Shown here: positions 25,079 through 33,778 of the stretch, piece by piece
How positions within the stretch are numbered: position 1 is the stretch's first letter
How the letters are laid out: each line of letters begins with the position of its first letter
Assembly: GCF_009755265.1 (NCBI RefSeq)
Contig: NZ_WPOO01000001.1
Coordinates: forward strand, 1-64,000
Length of the DNA: 64,000 bases
Reading direction: 5' to 3'
From: Adlercreutzia rubneri
Lineage (GTDB): Bacteria; Actinomycetota; Coriobacteriia; Coriobacteriales; Eggerthellaceae
The notes under the pieces: generated by a model
What the model saw: the letters and a program-made list of their open reading frames with translations, nothing else
What the model was told of the DNA's origin: nothing
Databases searched by the model: none
Translations under genes and position numbers: made by a program

Positions 25079-26665
25079 ATGGCGACAGAGCAAATGTTTT
25101 GCTTCCAATGCGAGCAGGTGGCGAAGTGCGAGGCCTGCACCGGCGGCGCCGGCGTGTGCGGCAAGCCGGCCGATGTGGCCGATGCCCAGGACGCGCTGAC
25201 CGGGGCGATGATCGCTTTGGCCCGCACGGCCCGGGAGGCCGGCGTCAAGAACGACCGTATCTGCGATCTCATCGTGGACGGCCTGTTCACCTGCATGACC
25301 AACGTGAACTTCGACGGGCAGGCCGTGACCGCGCTTAAGGACGCAGTGCGCGTCGAGACGGTCGCCGTGGCCGCCGCGGCCGGCATCGAGCCGGTCTCCG
25401 ACTACGACGTCGACCAGATCTGGGGCGACGACGAGGACATCCGCTCGCTCAAGTCCCTCGTGCTGTTCGGCCTGCGCGGTACGGCGGCCTACGCCTACCA
25501 CGCCCGGGTGCTGGGCTACCGCGACGCGACTGTCGACGAGTTCTTCGCCGACGCCCTGGCGCAGCTGGCCGAGCCGGGCTCGGTGGACGCGCTTCTGCCC
25601 CTGGCGCTGAAGGTGGGCGAGGTGAACCTCGGCTGCATGAGGCTGCTCGATGAGGCCAACACGGGCACTTACGGCACGCCGGAGCCCACCACCGTCGCCA
25701 TGGAGGTGGAGCCGGGCCCGTTCATCGTCATCTCCGGCCACGACTTGCACGACCTGAAGCTTCTGCTGGAGCAGACCGAGGGCACAGGCGTGAGCATCTA
25801 CACCCACGGCGAGATGCTGCCGGCCCACGCCTATCCGGAGCTGAAGAAGTACCCGCAGCTCAAGGGCAATTTCGGTACCGCGTGGCAGAACCAGAAGAAG
25901 GAGTTCGACGGCGTGCCCGCGGCCTTCCTGTTCACCACCAACTGTCTCATGCCTCCCAAGGAGAGCTACGCCGACAACGTGTTCACCACGGAAGTCGTCG
26001 CCTTCCCCGGCTGCACGCATATCGGCCCCGACAAGGACTTCGGCCCGGTTATCCAGAAGGCGCTGGAGCTGGGCGGCTACGACGAGCCCCACACGATTCC
26101 CGGCATCAACGGCGGCACGACGATGACCACGGGCTTCGCCCAGGGCACGGTGCTCTCCGTGGCCGACACGGTGGTGGACGCGGTGAAGAGCGGCGCCATC
26201 AAGCACTTCTTCCTCGTCGCCGGCTGCGACGGCGCGCGCCCGGGCCGCAACTACTACACCGACTTCGTGAAGGCCACCCCCGACGACACGGTGGTGCTCA
26301 CCCTGGCCTGCGGCAAGTACCGCTTCAACGACCTCGATCTGGGCGAGATCGGCGGCCTGCCGCGCCTCATGGACATGGGCCAGTGCAACGATGCCTACAG
26401 CGCCATCCAGGTGGCCGTAGCCCTGGCCGAGGCCTTCGACTGCGGCGTGAACGACCTGCCGCTGTCCATGGTGCTGTCCTGGTACGAGCAGAAGGCCGTC
26501 TGCATCCTGCTCACGCTGCTGTACCTGGGCATTCGGAATATCAAGCTCGGCCCCACGCTGCCGGCCTTCGTGAGCCCCGGCGTTCTCGACGTCCTCGTCG
26601 AGAACTACGGCATCGCCCCCATCACCACCCCGGAGGCCGACCTCGCGGAGCTTCTGGGCGAGTAG
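25079..26665 (+). CDS. hcp: Hybrid-cluster protein (hydroxylamine reductase / nitric-oxide detoxification)
   Basis: 528-residue iron-sulfur-oxygen enzyme linked to NO and hydroxylamine handling and to protein S-nitrosylation. N-terminal cluster cysteines are Cys8, Cys11, Cys20 and Cys27 (CFQCEQ...CEAC...GVCGK). Hybrid-cluster ligands appear in ISGHDLHDL, NCLMPPKESYAD, FPGCTHIG, VAGCDGARPGRNYYT, LACGKYRFN and GQCNDAYSAIQVA. The frame is open to 24485, but only the ATG at 25079 has a ribosome site (AAAGGGAG) and gives the family length. A strong terminator follows. No hcr reductase gene is adjacent. Confidence 0.93.
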   Translation: MATEQMFCFQCEQVAKCEACTGGAGVCGKPADVADAQDALTGAMIALARTAREAGVKNDRICDLIVDGLFTCMTNVNFDGQAVTALKDAVRVETVAVAAAAGIEPVSDYDVDQIWGDDEDIRSLKSLVLFGLRGTAAYAYHARVLGYRDATVDEFFADALAQLAEPGSVDALLPLALKVGEVNLGCMRLLDEANTGTYGTPEPTTVAMEVEPGPFIVISGHDLHDLKLLLEQTEGTGVSIYTHGEMLPAHAYPELKKYPQLKGNFGTAWQNQKKEFDGVPAAFLFTTNCLMPPKESYADNVFTTEVVAFPGCTHIGPDKDFGPVIQKALELGGYDEPHTIPGINGGTTMTTGFAQGTVLSVADTVVDAVKSGAIKHFFLVAGCDGARPGRNYYTDFVKATPDDTVVLTLACGKYRFNDLDLGEIGGLPRLMDMGQCNDAYSAIQVAVALAEAFDCGVNDLPLSMVLSWYEQKAVCILLTLLYLGIRNIKLGPTLPAFVSPGVLDVLVENYGIAPITTPEADLAELLGE

Positions 26666-26729
26666 CGCCGAGCACAGAACGAGGAGCCCCGAGAGATCGC
26701 GCGAGCGCGACGCGATGCGAGGCAAACGG

Positions 26730-26762
26730 AAGGCGGCGACCGACGGAGGTCGTCGCCTTTTT
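26730..26762 (+). terminator. Terminator of hcp
   Basis: 12-bp stem 26730-26741 with 26748-26759 (one G-T pair), six-base loop and a five-T tail. May serve both convergent genes. Confidence 0.8.
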
Positions 26763-26854
26763 CGTTGCCTTCCATGGTTCACGAAGAGTCGGCCGCCATT
26801 TTGTGGCGCCGCTCGGTACTTACCGAGAGAGGAGGATGTGGGGTTCCGGCGATG

Positions 26855-28159
26855 CTAGATCGCGAGCAACTCCAGGATGAGCTGGCAGCGGGTGCCGATG
26901 GGGAGCTGGTTGGCGTCCAGGAAGGCGCGCAGGTCGGCGCGGGCCACGGTGAAGGGCTCGATGAGCTCGGCGCTGTCGGGGCGCGCTTTTCCGGCGGCCT
27001 CCACCTGGGCGAAGACCACCTGGACGTTCTCCTCGGTAAGGCCCGTGGACGAGAAGCCGGGCTGGGGCAGCGGACGCACCGCCGGGGCGATGTCGTCGCG
27101 CAGCCGGTAGCCGGTCTCCTCGGAAAGCTCGCGAGCGACGGCCTCTTCCAAAGACTCGCCGGCGTCGATGAGGCCGGCGGGCAGCGATACGCACCAGCTG
27201 TTCAGCGGATAGCGGAACTCGCGCTCCAGCAGCACCGAGCCGTCGGGCAGAAGGGGCACGATGCAGACGGCGTCGGGGTCGGGCGCACCGGTGCTCCCTA
27301 AGGCCTCCAAAGCGGCCTCGTAGCGCTCGGGCCCCTTGCGGGAGACGCCCTCGTAGGTGTAGGGGCGCCCGTCGGGCAGCGTGTAGTGCAGGTGGTACTT
27401 GTTGATCCAGCCGGTGGAGACGGTCTCGACGGACTCCAGGGCCGGGGTAGGGGGCAGGGGCGCGACGGGGTTTCCTACGACCGCGTTTGTCTTGTCCGCC
27501 GCACCTTCCGTCTCCTCCTGCGTCGCCCGCTCTAGGGCCACGGCCCGGGCCACCTCGGCCTCGGTGTCGCGGACGTGCAGAAGCCCGTTGGCGGCGAAGT
27601 CGTCGGTGTGGAGGAGCTGGATGCCCACGGCCTCCATGTCCGCCAGGTTCGCCTCCTGCGCCTCGGGGCTGCGCGAGGAGGTGGCATCTCGCAGGACGGC
27701 CACGTTGAAGCCGAGCGCGAGACCGTCGTAAGCCGTCGAGCGCACGCAGTTGGGGGTGGTGGTACCGGCGAGTACGAGGGTGCCGATGCCGCGTGCGCGC
27801 AGCAGGGCTGCCAGATCGGTGCCGAAGAAGGCCGACCAGCTCGGCTTCATAATGACGGGCTCGCCGGGCGCGGGTGAAAGCTCGGGCGGGCAGTCGAGGC
27901 TCGCAGGGTCGGCGGCCGAGAGGGGGCGGCCTCCTTCCGCCCATGTCTCCCAGCGCACGGCCTCCACATCGCTGCCGTCGGCGGCGTAGGCGCGCCGCAC
28001 GTGGAAGACGGCGAGGCCGTGCTCGCGGGCGGCGGCCAGGGCATGGGCGCAGGCAGGCACCGTGGCGGCCGCGCCGGCGATGCACAAGGGCGAGGCGGCA
28101 TCGATAAATCCGTTCTGCATATCGATGAGCAGGAAGGCGGCGCGGGCTGGTTCTATCAC
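26855..28159 (-). CDS. Fusion of an isochorismatase-like cysteine hydrolase and a NUDIX hydrolase
   Basis: 434 residues in two enzymatic halves. Residues 1-190 are an isochorismatase-type hydrolase with the triad Asp13 (FLLIDMQ), Lys near 108 (IMKPSWSAF) and Cys near 142 (TTTPNCVRSTAYDG). The metal-binding Asp-x-His of true nicotinamidases is not seen. A linker leads to a C-terminal NUDIX domain with a perfect box, GLIDAGESLEEAVARELSEE-TGY, most like ADP-ribose pyrophosphatases. GTG start with AAGGAG ahead. Monocistronic and convergent with hcp. The pairing suggests salvage of both halves of a cleaved pyridine nucleotide, but substrates are inferred. Confidence 0.85.
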   Translation of the reverse strand: MIEPARAAFLLIDMQNGFIDAASPLCIAGAAATVPACAHALAAAREHGLAVFHVRRAYAADGSDVEAVRWETWAEGGRPLSAADPASLDCPPELSPAPGEPVIMKPSWSAFFGTDLAALLRARGIGTLVLAGTTTPNCVRSTAYDGLALGFNVAVLRDATSSRSPEAQEANLADMEAVGIQLLHTDDFAANGLLHVRDTEAEVARAVALERATQEETEGAADKTNAVVGNPVAPLPPTPALESVETVSTGWINKYHLHYTLPDGRPYTYEGVSRKGPERYEAALEALGSTGAPDPDAVCIVPLLPDGSVLLEREFRYPLNSWCVSLPAGLIDAGESLEEAVARELSEETGYRLRDDIAPAVRPLPQPGFSSTGLTEENVQVVFAQVEAAGKARPDSAELIEPFTVARADLRAFLDANQLPIGTRCQLILELLAI

Positions 28160-28270
28160 GGCAACTCCTTAAACTTCGCGGCAGGTTCGCTCCATTGTAG
28201 TACTATGGAAGGTGAATCAGGCGGGGGCGTTGCCAATCCATCGCCTTGCCCTCTCGACGAAAGGAATCCC

Positions 28271-29206
28271 ATGATCGGACTTGCTATCATCATCGTTCTC
28301 TTGGTGCTGCTCCTGCCCCAGGCGCTGTTCATCGTTCCGCAGCAGAACGTCTACATCATTGAGCGGCTGGGCAAGTTCAACCGCACGGTGGGAGCGGGCC
28401 TGAACCTCAAGATCCCGTTCTTCGAGACCATCGCCGCCAAGGTGGACATGCGTACCCGCCAGGAGCAGTTCGGCATCGACGCGAAGACCCGCGACAACGT
28501 GACGGTGACCATGGCCATCGCCGCCCAGTACCGCGTGAGCGCCCAACCGGCGTCCCAGGGACAGCCCTCGGGCGTGTGGCGCAGCTACTACATGCTGGCC
28601 AATCCCACGGCCCAGATGCGCTCCTACCTCATCGACGCCCTGCGCTCCAGCGTGCCGCAGTACACCCTCGATGAGGTGTTCGACAAGAAGGACGCCATCG
28701 CCTCGGATGTGAACCAGACGGTATCCGGCCTCATGGTGGCCTACGGTTACGACGTGGTGAGCACGCTCATCACGTCCATCGATCTGCCCGCCGACGTGGA
28801 GCAGTCCATGAACCGCATCAACTCCGCCCAGCGCGAGAAGGAGGCCGCCCAGTCGCTGGCCGAGGCCGAGCGCATCAAGGTGGTCACCGAGGCCCGCGCC
28901 CGCGCCGAGGCCATGGAGCAGGCCGGTCGCGGCATCGCGGCCCAGCGCAAGGCCATCGCAGACGGCATCTCAGAGTCGCTCGCGGTCATCAAGAGCTCCG
29001 GCGTGTCGGCGGCCGAGGCAAACCAGCTGTTCATCTTCACCCAGTGGACCGACATGATGAGCGAGTTCGCCCGCAACGGCCGCCAGTCCACCGTGGTGCT
29101 GCCGAGCGACTTCACGGCGACGGCCTCCATGTTCGAGCAGATGCTCGTGGCCCAGGAGACGGAAGGCGACGACGAGTTCGTCATCGTGGAGGAAGAGGAG
29201 AAGTAG
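28271..29206 (+). CDS. SPFH/Band 7 (stomatin/prohibitin-like) membrane protein
   Basis: 311 residues. One N-terminal helix (about 2-22), then the SPFH domain (QQNVYIIERLGKFNRTVGAGLNLKIPFFETIAAKVDMRTRQ), a helical coiled region (AQREKEAAQSLAEAERIKVVTEARARAEAMEQA) and an acidic tail. Such proteins assemble membrane microdomains and often regulate FtsH-like proteases. The ATG at 28271 has AAAGGAA upstream; the open frame to 28001 is a shadow of the divergent fusion gene. No NfeD partner adjoins it. Confidence 0.88.
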   Translation: MIGLAIIIVLLVLLLPQALFIVPQQNVYIIERLGKFNRTVGAGLNLKIPFFETIAAKVDMRTRQEQFGIDAKTRDNVTVTMAIAAQYRVSAQPASQGQPSGVWRSYYMLANPTAQMRSYLIDALRSSVPQYTLDEVFDKKDAIASDVNQTVSGLMVAYGYDVVSTLITSIDLPADVEQSMNRINSAQREKEAAQSLAEAERIKVVTEARARAEAMEQAGRGIAAQRKAIADGISESLAVIKSSGVSAAEANQLFIFTQWTDMMSEFARNGRQSTVVLPSDFTATASMFEQMLVAQETEGDDEFVIVEEEEK

Positions 29207-29278
29207 CTCCTTCGTCACACCGCTTCGAGCTTCCGTGTGCCGTTCGTGGACTTTCCCAGAAAGGCGCGATAATTTCCC

Positions 29279-29307
29279 TTGCGCCGAGGGTATAGGGGCG
29301 ATATACT
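29279..29307 (+). promoter_or_regulatory. Sigma-70-type promoter of rplS
   Basis: TTGCGC (29279-29284) and TATACT (29302-29307) with an exact 17-base spacer, the best canonical promoter in the window. Leader to the ATG is about 58 bases. Confidence 0.65.
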
Positions 29308-29371
29308 GTCAAATCGCGTCCAAACGAGAAATGATGCAAGACCATTTAGAAGTATAGAGTAGGAAAAGGCA

Positions 29372-29719
29372 ATGGATATCATTCGCGCTATTGAGCAGCA
29401 GCAGATCAAGCAGGACCTCCCCGAGTTCCACGTGGGCGACAACGTGAAGGTTCACTATCGCATCACCGAGGGCAACCGCGAGCGTATCCAGGTGTTCCAG
29501 GGCGACGTCATCCGCCGTCAGGGCGAGTCGGTTCGCGAGACCTTCACCGTGCGCAAGATCAGCTTCTCCATCGGCGTGGAGCGCACCTTCCCCGTGCATT
29601 CCCCGAAGATCGAGAAGATCGAGGTCACCCGCAAGGGCGATGTGCGCCGTGCCAAGCTGTACTACCTGCGCAACAAGGTGGGCAAGGCCGCCAAGATCAA
29701 GGAGAAGGCGTTCCGCTAG
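29372..29719 (+). CDS. rplS: Large ribosomal subunit protein bL19
   Basis: 115 residues, full length. Contacts 16S rRNA at the 30S-50S interface. Signature stretches are FHVGDNVKVHYRITEGNRERIQVFQGDVI and FPVHSPKIEKIEVTRKGDVRRAKLYYLR. Codon use is highly biased, as for a highly expressed gene. It opens a conserved neighbourhood (rplS, rnhB, yraN, comM, dprA, trmFO, xer), here separated from rnhB by its own terminator. The usual lepB or ylqF neighbours are absent. Confidence 0.97.
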   Translation: MDIIRAIEQQQIKQDLPEFHVGDNVKVHYRITEGNRERIQVFQGDVIRRQGESVRETFTVRKISFSIGVERTFPVHSPKIEKIEVTRKGDVRRAKLYYLRNKVGKAAKIKEKAFR

Positions 29720-29740
29720 GCCTTATCTTTTGTGTTTGCG

Positions 29741-29764
29741 AGGGCTCCTTCGGGGGCCCTTTTT
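29741..29764 (+). terminator. Terminator of rplS
   Basis: AGGGCTCC-TTCG-GGGGCCCT hairpin with a UUCG-type tetraloop and five T. Confidence 0.85.
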
Positions 29765-29795
29765 CGTATTCTTCGCCGGTGGGAAGGAGCCCGAG

Positions 29796-30587
29796 GTGAT
29801 TGATCTGACCGTCCCCGAGATCCGACGGAAGCTGCAGGAGGCCGACTCGGCCGCCTTCGCCGTGTTAGAGCGGTCGCTTGTGGCCGACACGCGCAAGGGC
29901 GTGCGGACGGCCGTGGAAGTGGCGCGCCGGCGCCTCGAGGCCGAGGCCGCCGAGGCGGCGCGCCTGGCGGGGATGTACGCGTTCGAGCGGGAGCTCGCCG
30001 CCGAGCGTGGAGGGTCGGTGGTCATCGGGCTAGACGAGGTGGGACGGGGGCCCTTGGCAGGACCTTTGGCCGTGGGGGGCGTCGTGCTGAACGCGGACGA
30101 CCCCATCGCCGGGCTCAACGACTCCAAGCAGGTGAGGCCGGAGGACCGCGAGGCCATCGCCGAGGAGGTGCGCCGGCGCGCCCGGGCGTGGACGGTGCAG
30201 TACGTGGAGCCGGCCGATATCGACCGAGTGGGCATGACGGCGGCTTTGCGTCAGGCCTTTACCGCCGCCATCGCCGAGGTGGAGGCCCAGGGCGTTGCGG
30301 TGGACGTCGTTCTTCTGGACGGCAACCCGCTGCATCTTGATCCGCGGGAGGTGAACGTCGTGAAGGGGGACGGGAAGTGCGCCTCCATCGCCGCCGCGTC
30401 GCTCGTGGCCAAGGTGGCGCGCGATCATGTGATGGAGGCCTATGCCGAGCAGTACCCCGGCTACGGCTTCGAGTCGAACAAGGGGTACGGCTCCGAGGGC
30501 CATATGGCGGCCATCCGCGAGCGGGGGCTTTGTCCCATCCACCGGCGCAGTTTCTGCTCCTTCGCCGCCCAGGAGAGCCTGTTCTAG
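29796..30587 (+). CDS. rnhB: Ribonuclease HII
   Basis: 263 residues; cleaves RNA in RNA-DNA hybrids and at misincorporated ribonucleotides. Catalytic acidic residues are visible in GLDEVGRGPLAGPLAVGG (DE pair), VVLLDGNP and the later KVARDHVM. An N-terminal 75-residue helical extension (VPEIRRKLQEADSAAF) is typical of Gram-positive RNase HII. The GTG at 29796 is chosen because AAGGAG lies six bases ahead; the upstream frame runs into the rplS terminator. Confidence 0.92.
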   Translation: MIDLTVPEIRRKLQEADSAAFAVLERSLVADTRKGVRTAVEVARRRLEAEAAEAARLAGMYAFERELAAERGGSVVIGLDEVGRGPLAGPLAVGGVVLNADDPIAGLNDSKQVRPEDREAIAEEVRRRARAWTVQYVEPADIDRVGMTAALRQAFTAAIAEVEAQGVAVDVVLLDGNPLHLDPREVNVVKGDGKCASIAAASLVAKVARDHVMEAYAEQYPGYGFESNKGYGSEGHMAAIRERGLCPIHRRSFCSFAAQESLF

Positions 30588-30593
30588 GGATTT

Positions 30594-30648
30594 TGCGACG
30601 TCGATGCGACGCTAGTGCGACGCTGCTGCGACGCCAGTGCGGTCGGCG
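30594..30648. repeat. 11-bp iterons upstream of yraN
   Basis: TGCGACGTCGA, TGCGACGCTAG, TGCGACGCTGC and TGCGACGCCAG follow one another at 30594, 30605, 30616 and 30627, with a decayed fifth unit at 30638. The 11-bp period puts each copy on the same face of the helix. They lie in the 148-bp gap between rnhB and yraN. Confidence 0.7.
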
Positions 30649-30735
30649 CGAGGAACGAAACGGGACATTCCCGCGTCATTTTTACGGTCGTGCTCGACTA
30701 AGGTGTGCTCCATCGAGAGGAAAGGAGCGCACCTT

Positions 30736-31236
30736 ATGGCTGCGAGCAGTGAGGCGGGCGTGTTGGAGCGTCCCGCGATTAAGGAGAAGAAGCCCAAGTC
30801 CGCGTCGGCGCCCAAACGCAAGGCGAAAGAGGGATCGAGGAAGCGGCGGCCTGCCGATCCGAACGCCCGGGGACGCCGCAACCAGGCGCTGGGGGCGCGG
30901 GGCGAGGAGGCGGCCGCGCGGTTCCTCCAGCGCAACGGCTACACCATTCTCGAGCGCAACTGGACCTGTTTCGCCGGGGAGGCCGATATCATCGCCGTCA
31001 ACGACGAGGCGCTCGTGTTCGTCGAGGTGAAGACGCGCCGCAACGCCGACAAGGGGCTGCCCAGCGAGGCGGTCACCCGGGCCAAGCGCGAGAAGTACGA
31101 GCGCATCGCCCTCGCCTACATTCAAGACCATTTCTTCGGCGAGGCCGTGGTGCGCTTTGATGTGGTGGCCATTATCGTGCTCTCCGACGATCGCGCCTTC
31201 ATCCGGCACCATCTGGGCGCCTATTCGGCGGGTTGA
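30736..31236 (+). CDS. yraN: YraN/UPF0102 family endonuclease-like protein
   Basis: 166 residues. A basic Lys-rich N-terminal 50 residues precedes the family core GARGEEAAARFLQRNGYTILERNWTCFAGEADIIAVNDEALVFVEVKTRRN, which carries an Asp-Glu-x-Lys nuclease-like site related to Holliday-junction resolvases. Activity is unproved. The basic N-terminal extension is longer than in most members and could bind nucleic acid. AAAGGAG lies nine bases before the ATG. comM starts three bases after the stop. Confidence 0.85.
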   Translation: MAASSEAGVLERPAIKEKKPKSASAPKRKAKEGSRKRRPADPNARGRRNQALGARGEEAAARFLQRNGYTILERNWTCFAGEADIIAVNDEALVFVEVKTRRNADKGLPSEAVTRAKREKYERIALAYIQDHFFGEAVVRFDVVAIIVLSDDRAFIRHHLGAYSAG

Positions 31237-31239
31237 GCC

Positions 31240-32739
31240 GTGGCGCGGGGTCAATGCGCCGTCATGGGGGCGACGGTTCGCGGTGTGGAAGTGGTGCCGG
31301 TGCGGGTCGAGGTGGTCGTTTCCGGCGGCCTGCCGGGCATGGCCATCGTGGGCATGCCGGACGCGGCCATCCAGGAGGCGCGGGAGCGGGTGCGCGCCGC
31401 GCTGCGGGCAGCGGGGTTCTCCATGCCGGGGGAGAAGATCGTCGTGAACCTGGCGCCGAGCCATCTGCGCAAGACGGGGTCGGGGTTCGACCTTCCCATA
31501 GCCTTGGGCATTCTGGCGGCCACGGGGCAGATCGATCCGGCCTGGGCGCGGGACGCGCTCTACGTGGGCGAGCTCTCGCTGGACGGGCGCGTGCGGCCGG
31601 TGGCGGGCACGCTCGCCTGCGCCATCTGCGCCCGGCGCCTCGGGTTGGACTTCGTCTGCGCCGCCGACAGCGATCCGGTGCCCTTGGACGACGTGCGGCT
31701 GCTCGCCATGACGTCGCTGGCTCAGGCGGCCCGTGAGGGAGGCGCGGCGGCGGTGCTGCCGGCCCACGGGGGGCGGGCGGTCTCGGTGGCGGCCGTCGAG
31801 GCGCTCGACTTCGCGGAGGTCGCGGGTCACGAGACGGCCAAGCGGGCCTTCCAGATCGCCGCGGCCGGCGGTCACGGGCTGCTCATGATGGGACCGCCCG
31901 GGTCGGGCAAGACCATGCTCGCCTCCCGCATGCCCTCCATCATGCCGCCGCTCTGTCCCGACGAGATGCTGGAGGCGGCCGTGGTTCATTCCGTGGCCGC
32001 CGAGCCCATCGATGCCATCATCGCGGGCCAGCGCCCCTTCCGCCATCCGCATCACAGCGCCACGTTGGCCGGGCTCGTAGGAGGTGGCAGCCCCCTGCGG
32101 CCGGGCGAGGTGTCCCTGGCCCACCACGGAGTGCTCTTCTTGGACGAGCTGGCGGAGTTCAAAAGCTCGGTTTTGCAGGGCATACGCCAGCCCATGGAGA
32201 GCGGATCGGTGATGCTCACCCGGGCCGACGGCAACGTGACCTTCCCGGCGCGGTTCATGCTCGTGGCGGCCAGCAACCCGTGTCCCTGCGGGTATTTCGG
32301 CGACGAGGAGCGGGAGTGCACCTGCACGGTGCCCCAGATCCGGGGCTACCAGAACCGCATCGGCGGTCCCCTCATCGACCGCATCGACCTGCATCTGGAC
32401 GTCCGCCGCATCCGTCCGGCGGAGATTTTGGAGCGGAGGCGGGGGACGAGCTCCGCGCAGCTGCGGGAGGGGGTGATGGCGGCCCGGGACTTCGCCTCGT
32501 GGCGCGCATCGCAGATGGCCGAAAAGGAGCCCGACGGCTCCATAGAGGCCTTGGCCGACGGGCCGCGCCGCTTCATGATCGCCCAGGCCGAGCTGCACGC
32601 CATGAGCGGCAGGGCCATCACGCGCACGCTCGCGGTGGCCCGCACCATCGCCGACATGGCGGAATCCCAGGAAATCGAGAGCGCGCACATCGCGGAGGCC
32701 GTGAACTTCCGCGTGCGCGATGGAATAGGAGGAAAGTGA
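31240..32739 (+). CDS. comM: ComM/YifB Mg-chelatase-like AAA+ ATPase
   Basis: 499 residues. N-terminal Lon-protease-like fold (VVPVRVEVVVSGGLPGMAIVGMPDAAIQEARERV), central AAA+ with Walker A GPPGSGKTMLASR and Walker B GVLFLDELAEF, a zinc-like CPCGYFGDEERECTC, and the C-terminal helical SGRAITRTLAVARTIADM. ComM is a branch-migration helicase used in natural transformation. GTG start, coupled to yraN and three bases from dprA, so this trio forms a DNA-uptake and recombination unit. Confidence 0.92.
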   Translation: MARGQCAVMGATVRGVEVVPVRVEVVVSGGLPGMAIVGMPDAAIQEARERVRAALRAAGFSMPGEKIVVNLAPSHLRKTGSGFDLPIALGILAATGQIDPAWARDALYVGELSLDGRVRPVAGTLACAICARRLGLDFVCAADSDPVPLDDVRLLAMTSLAQAAREGGAAAVLPAHGGRAVSVAAVEALDFAEVAGHETAKRAFQIAAAGGHGLLMMGPPGSGKTMLASRMPSIMPPLCPDEMLEAAVVHSVAAEPIDAIIAGQRPFRHPHHSATLAGLVGGGSPLRPGEVSLAHHGVLFLDELAEFKSSVLQGIRQPMESGSVMLTRADGNVTFPARFMLVAASNPCPCGYFGDEERECTCTVPQIRGYQNRIGGPLIDRIDLHLDVRRIRPAEILERRRGTSSAQLREGVMAARDFASWRASQMAEKEPDGSIEALADGPRRFMIAQAELHAMSGRAITRTLAVARTIADMAESQEIESAHIAEAVNFRVRDGIGGK

Positions 32740-32742
32740 CCG

Positions 32743-33690
32743 ATGCCTGTGAAGGTAATGAGATTGGAAGGGGAGCGCTTCGAGCTTGCCTTGGAGGATC
32801 CGCTGTTCCCGAAGGCGCTGAAGAGCATACCCCACCCGCCGGCGCGCCTGTACGGCGTGGGCTGCCCCGGCGCGTTGGTCGAGGGACTGGCCGTCGTGGG
32901 TGCGCGGCGCGCGACGCCCTACGGGCGCGGCTGCGCCAAGCGCTTTGCCGCGGCTGCCGCCGAGCGCGGCGTCGCCATCATCTCCGGGGGCGCGCGGGGC
33001 TGCGACGCCGTGGCCCACGAGGCGGCCTTGGCCGCGGGCGCGCCCACGGTGGCCTTCCTCGGGGGCGGCTGCAACCAGCTGTACCCGGCGGAGAACGCGG
33101 GGCTCTTCCAGCGCATCGTGGCGGCCGGCGGCGCGGTGGTCTCCGAGCACGAATGGGACTTCCCGCCCCAGCCCCACACCTTCCGCGCCCGCAACCGGCT
33201 CATTGCGGGGCTCTCCCGGGCCACGCTCATCGTGGAGGCGGGGCTGCCCTCGGGCACGTTCTCCACGGCCGACGAGGCGCTGCTCGCGGGCCGGGAGGTA
33301 TGGGTGGTGCCGGGGGCCATCACCTCTGCGGCGTCGAAGGGGGCGAACCGCCTGCTGTACCAGGGGGCGCTCCCCATTGTGGACGACGAAGCCTTCGCCG
33401 ACGCCCTCTTCGCCACCTTCGGTTGCCTGAAGGAGCAGCGGGCCGAGGCTGCGGACGATCGCGGCAAGGCGAGCCAGCCCTATCGCGGCGAGGAGGCTCT
33501 GCTCGCGGCGCTGCAAGCGGAGCCTTTGGGCATGGAGGCCCTGCGTCAGTTGGCCGAGGATCATGCTCCGGCTGGCGACACGTTCACCTGGCTCATGATT
33601 TGGCTCGCCGAGGCCCAGCGCGACGGGCTCATCGCCCAGTACCCCGACGGGCGCTACGGCCCGCATCCGGCCCTGCGGACGGCGGTGTAG
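32743..33690 (+). CDS. dprA: DNA processing protein DprA (Smf)
   Basis: 315 residues; loads RecA on incoming single-stranded DNA. The Rossmann-like core shows AVVGARRATPYGRGCAKRFA, IISGGARGCDAVAHEAAL, FLGGGCNQLYPAENAGLF and FRARNRLIAGLS, all typical. The C-terminal 70 residues look like a winged-helix domain. AGGAGG precedes the ATG. In many Gram-positives topA follows; here the next gene is trmFO after 88 bases with its own minus-10. Confidence 0.92.
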   Translation: MPVKVMRLEGERFELALEDPLFPKALKSIPHPPARLYGVGCPGALVEGLAVVGARRATPYGRGCAKRFAAAAAERGVAIISGGARGCDAVAHEAALAAGAPTVAFLGGGCNQLYPAENAGLFQRIVAAGGAVVSEHEWDFPPQPHTFRARNRLIAGLSRATLIVEAGLPSGTFSTADEALLAGREVWVVPGAITSAASKGANRLLYQGALPIVDDEAFADALFATFGCLKEQRAEAADDRGKASQPYRGEEALLAALQAEPLGMEALRQLAEDHAPAGDTFTWLMIWLAEAQRDGLIAQYPDGRYGPHPALRTAV

Positions 33691-33761
33691 GCCATGGCTG
33701 TGTCGATAGGGAGAAGCTGGGGCGCCCAAGCGGAATTGACGGGCCTTACGGCACCGTTGTT

Positions 33762-33770
33762 TGGTATCCT
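33762..33770 (+). promoter_or_regulatory. Extended minus-10 of trmFO, probably giving a leaderless mRNA
   Basis: TGG-TATCCT ends eight bases ahead of the trmFO ATG, so the RNA would start at or next to the AUG. No ribosome site is present. Confidence 0.5.
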
Positions 33771-33778
33771 TTTGCCCC

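Noticed and set aside
26855..28159. Two separate genes joined by a sequencing error
   Set aside because: The frame is continuous through a plausible linker with intact active sites on both sides, and there is no internal ribosome site or start that would suit a separate NUDIX gene.
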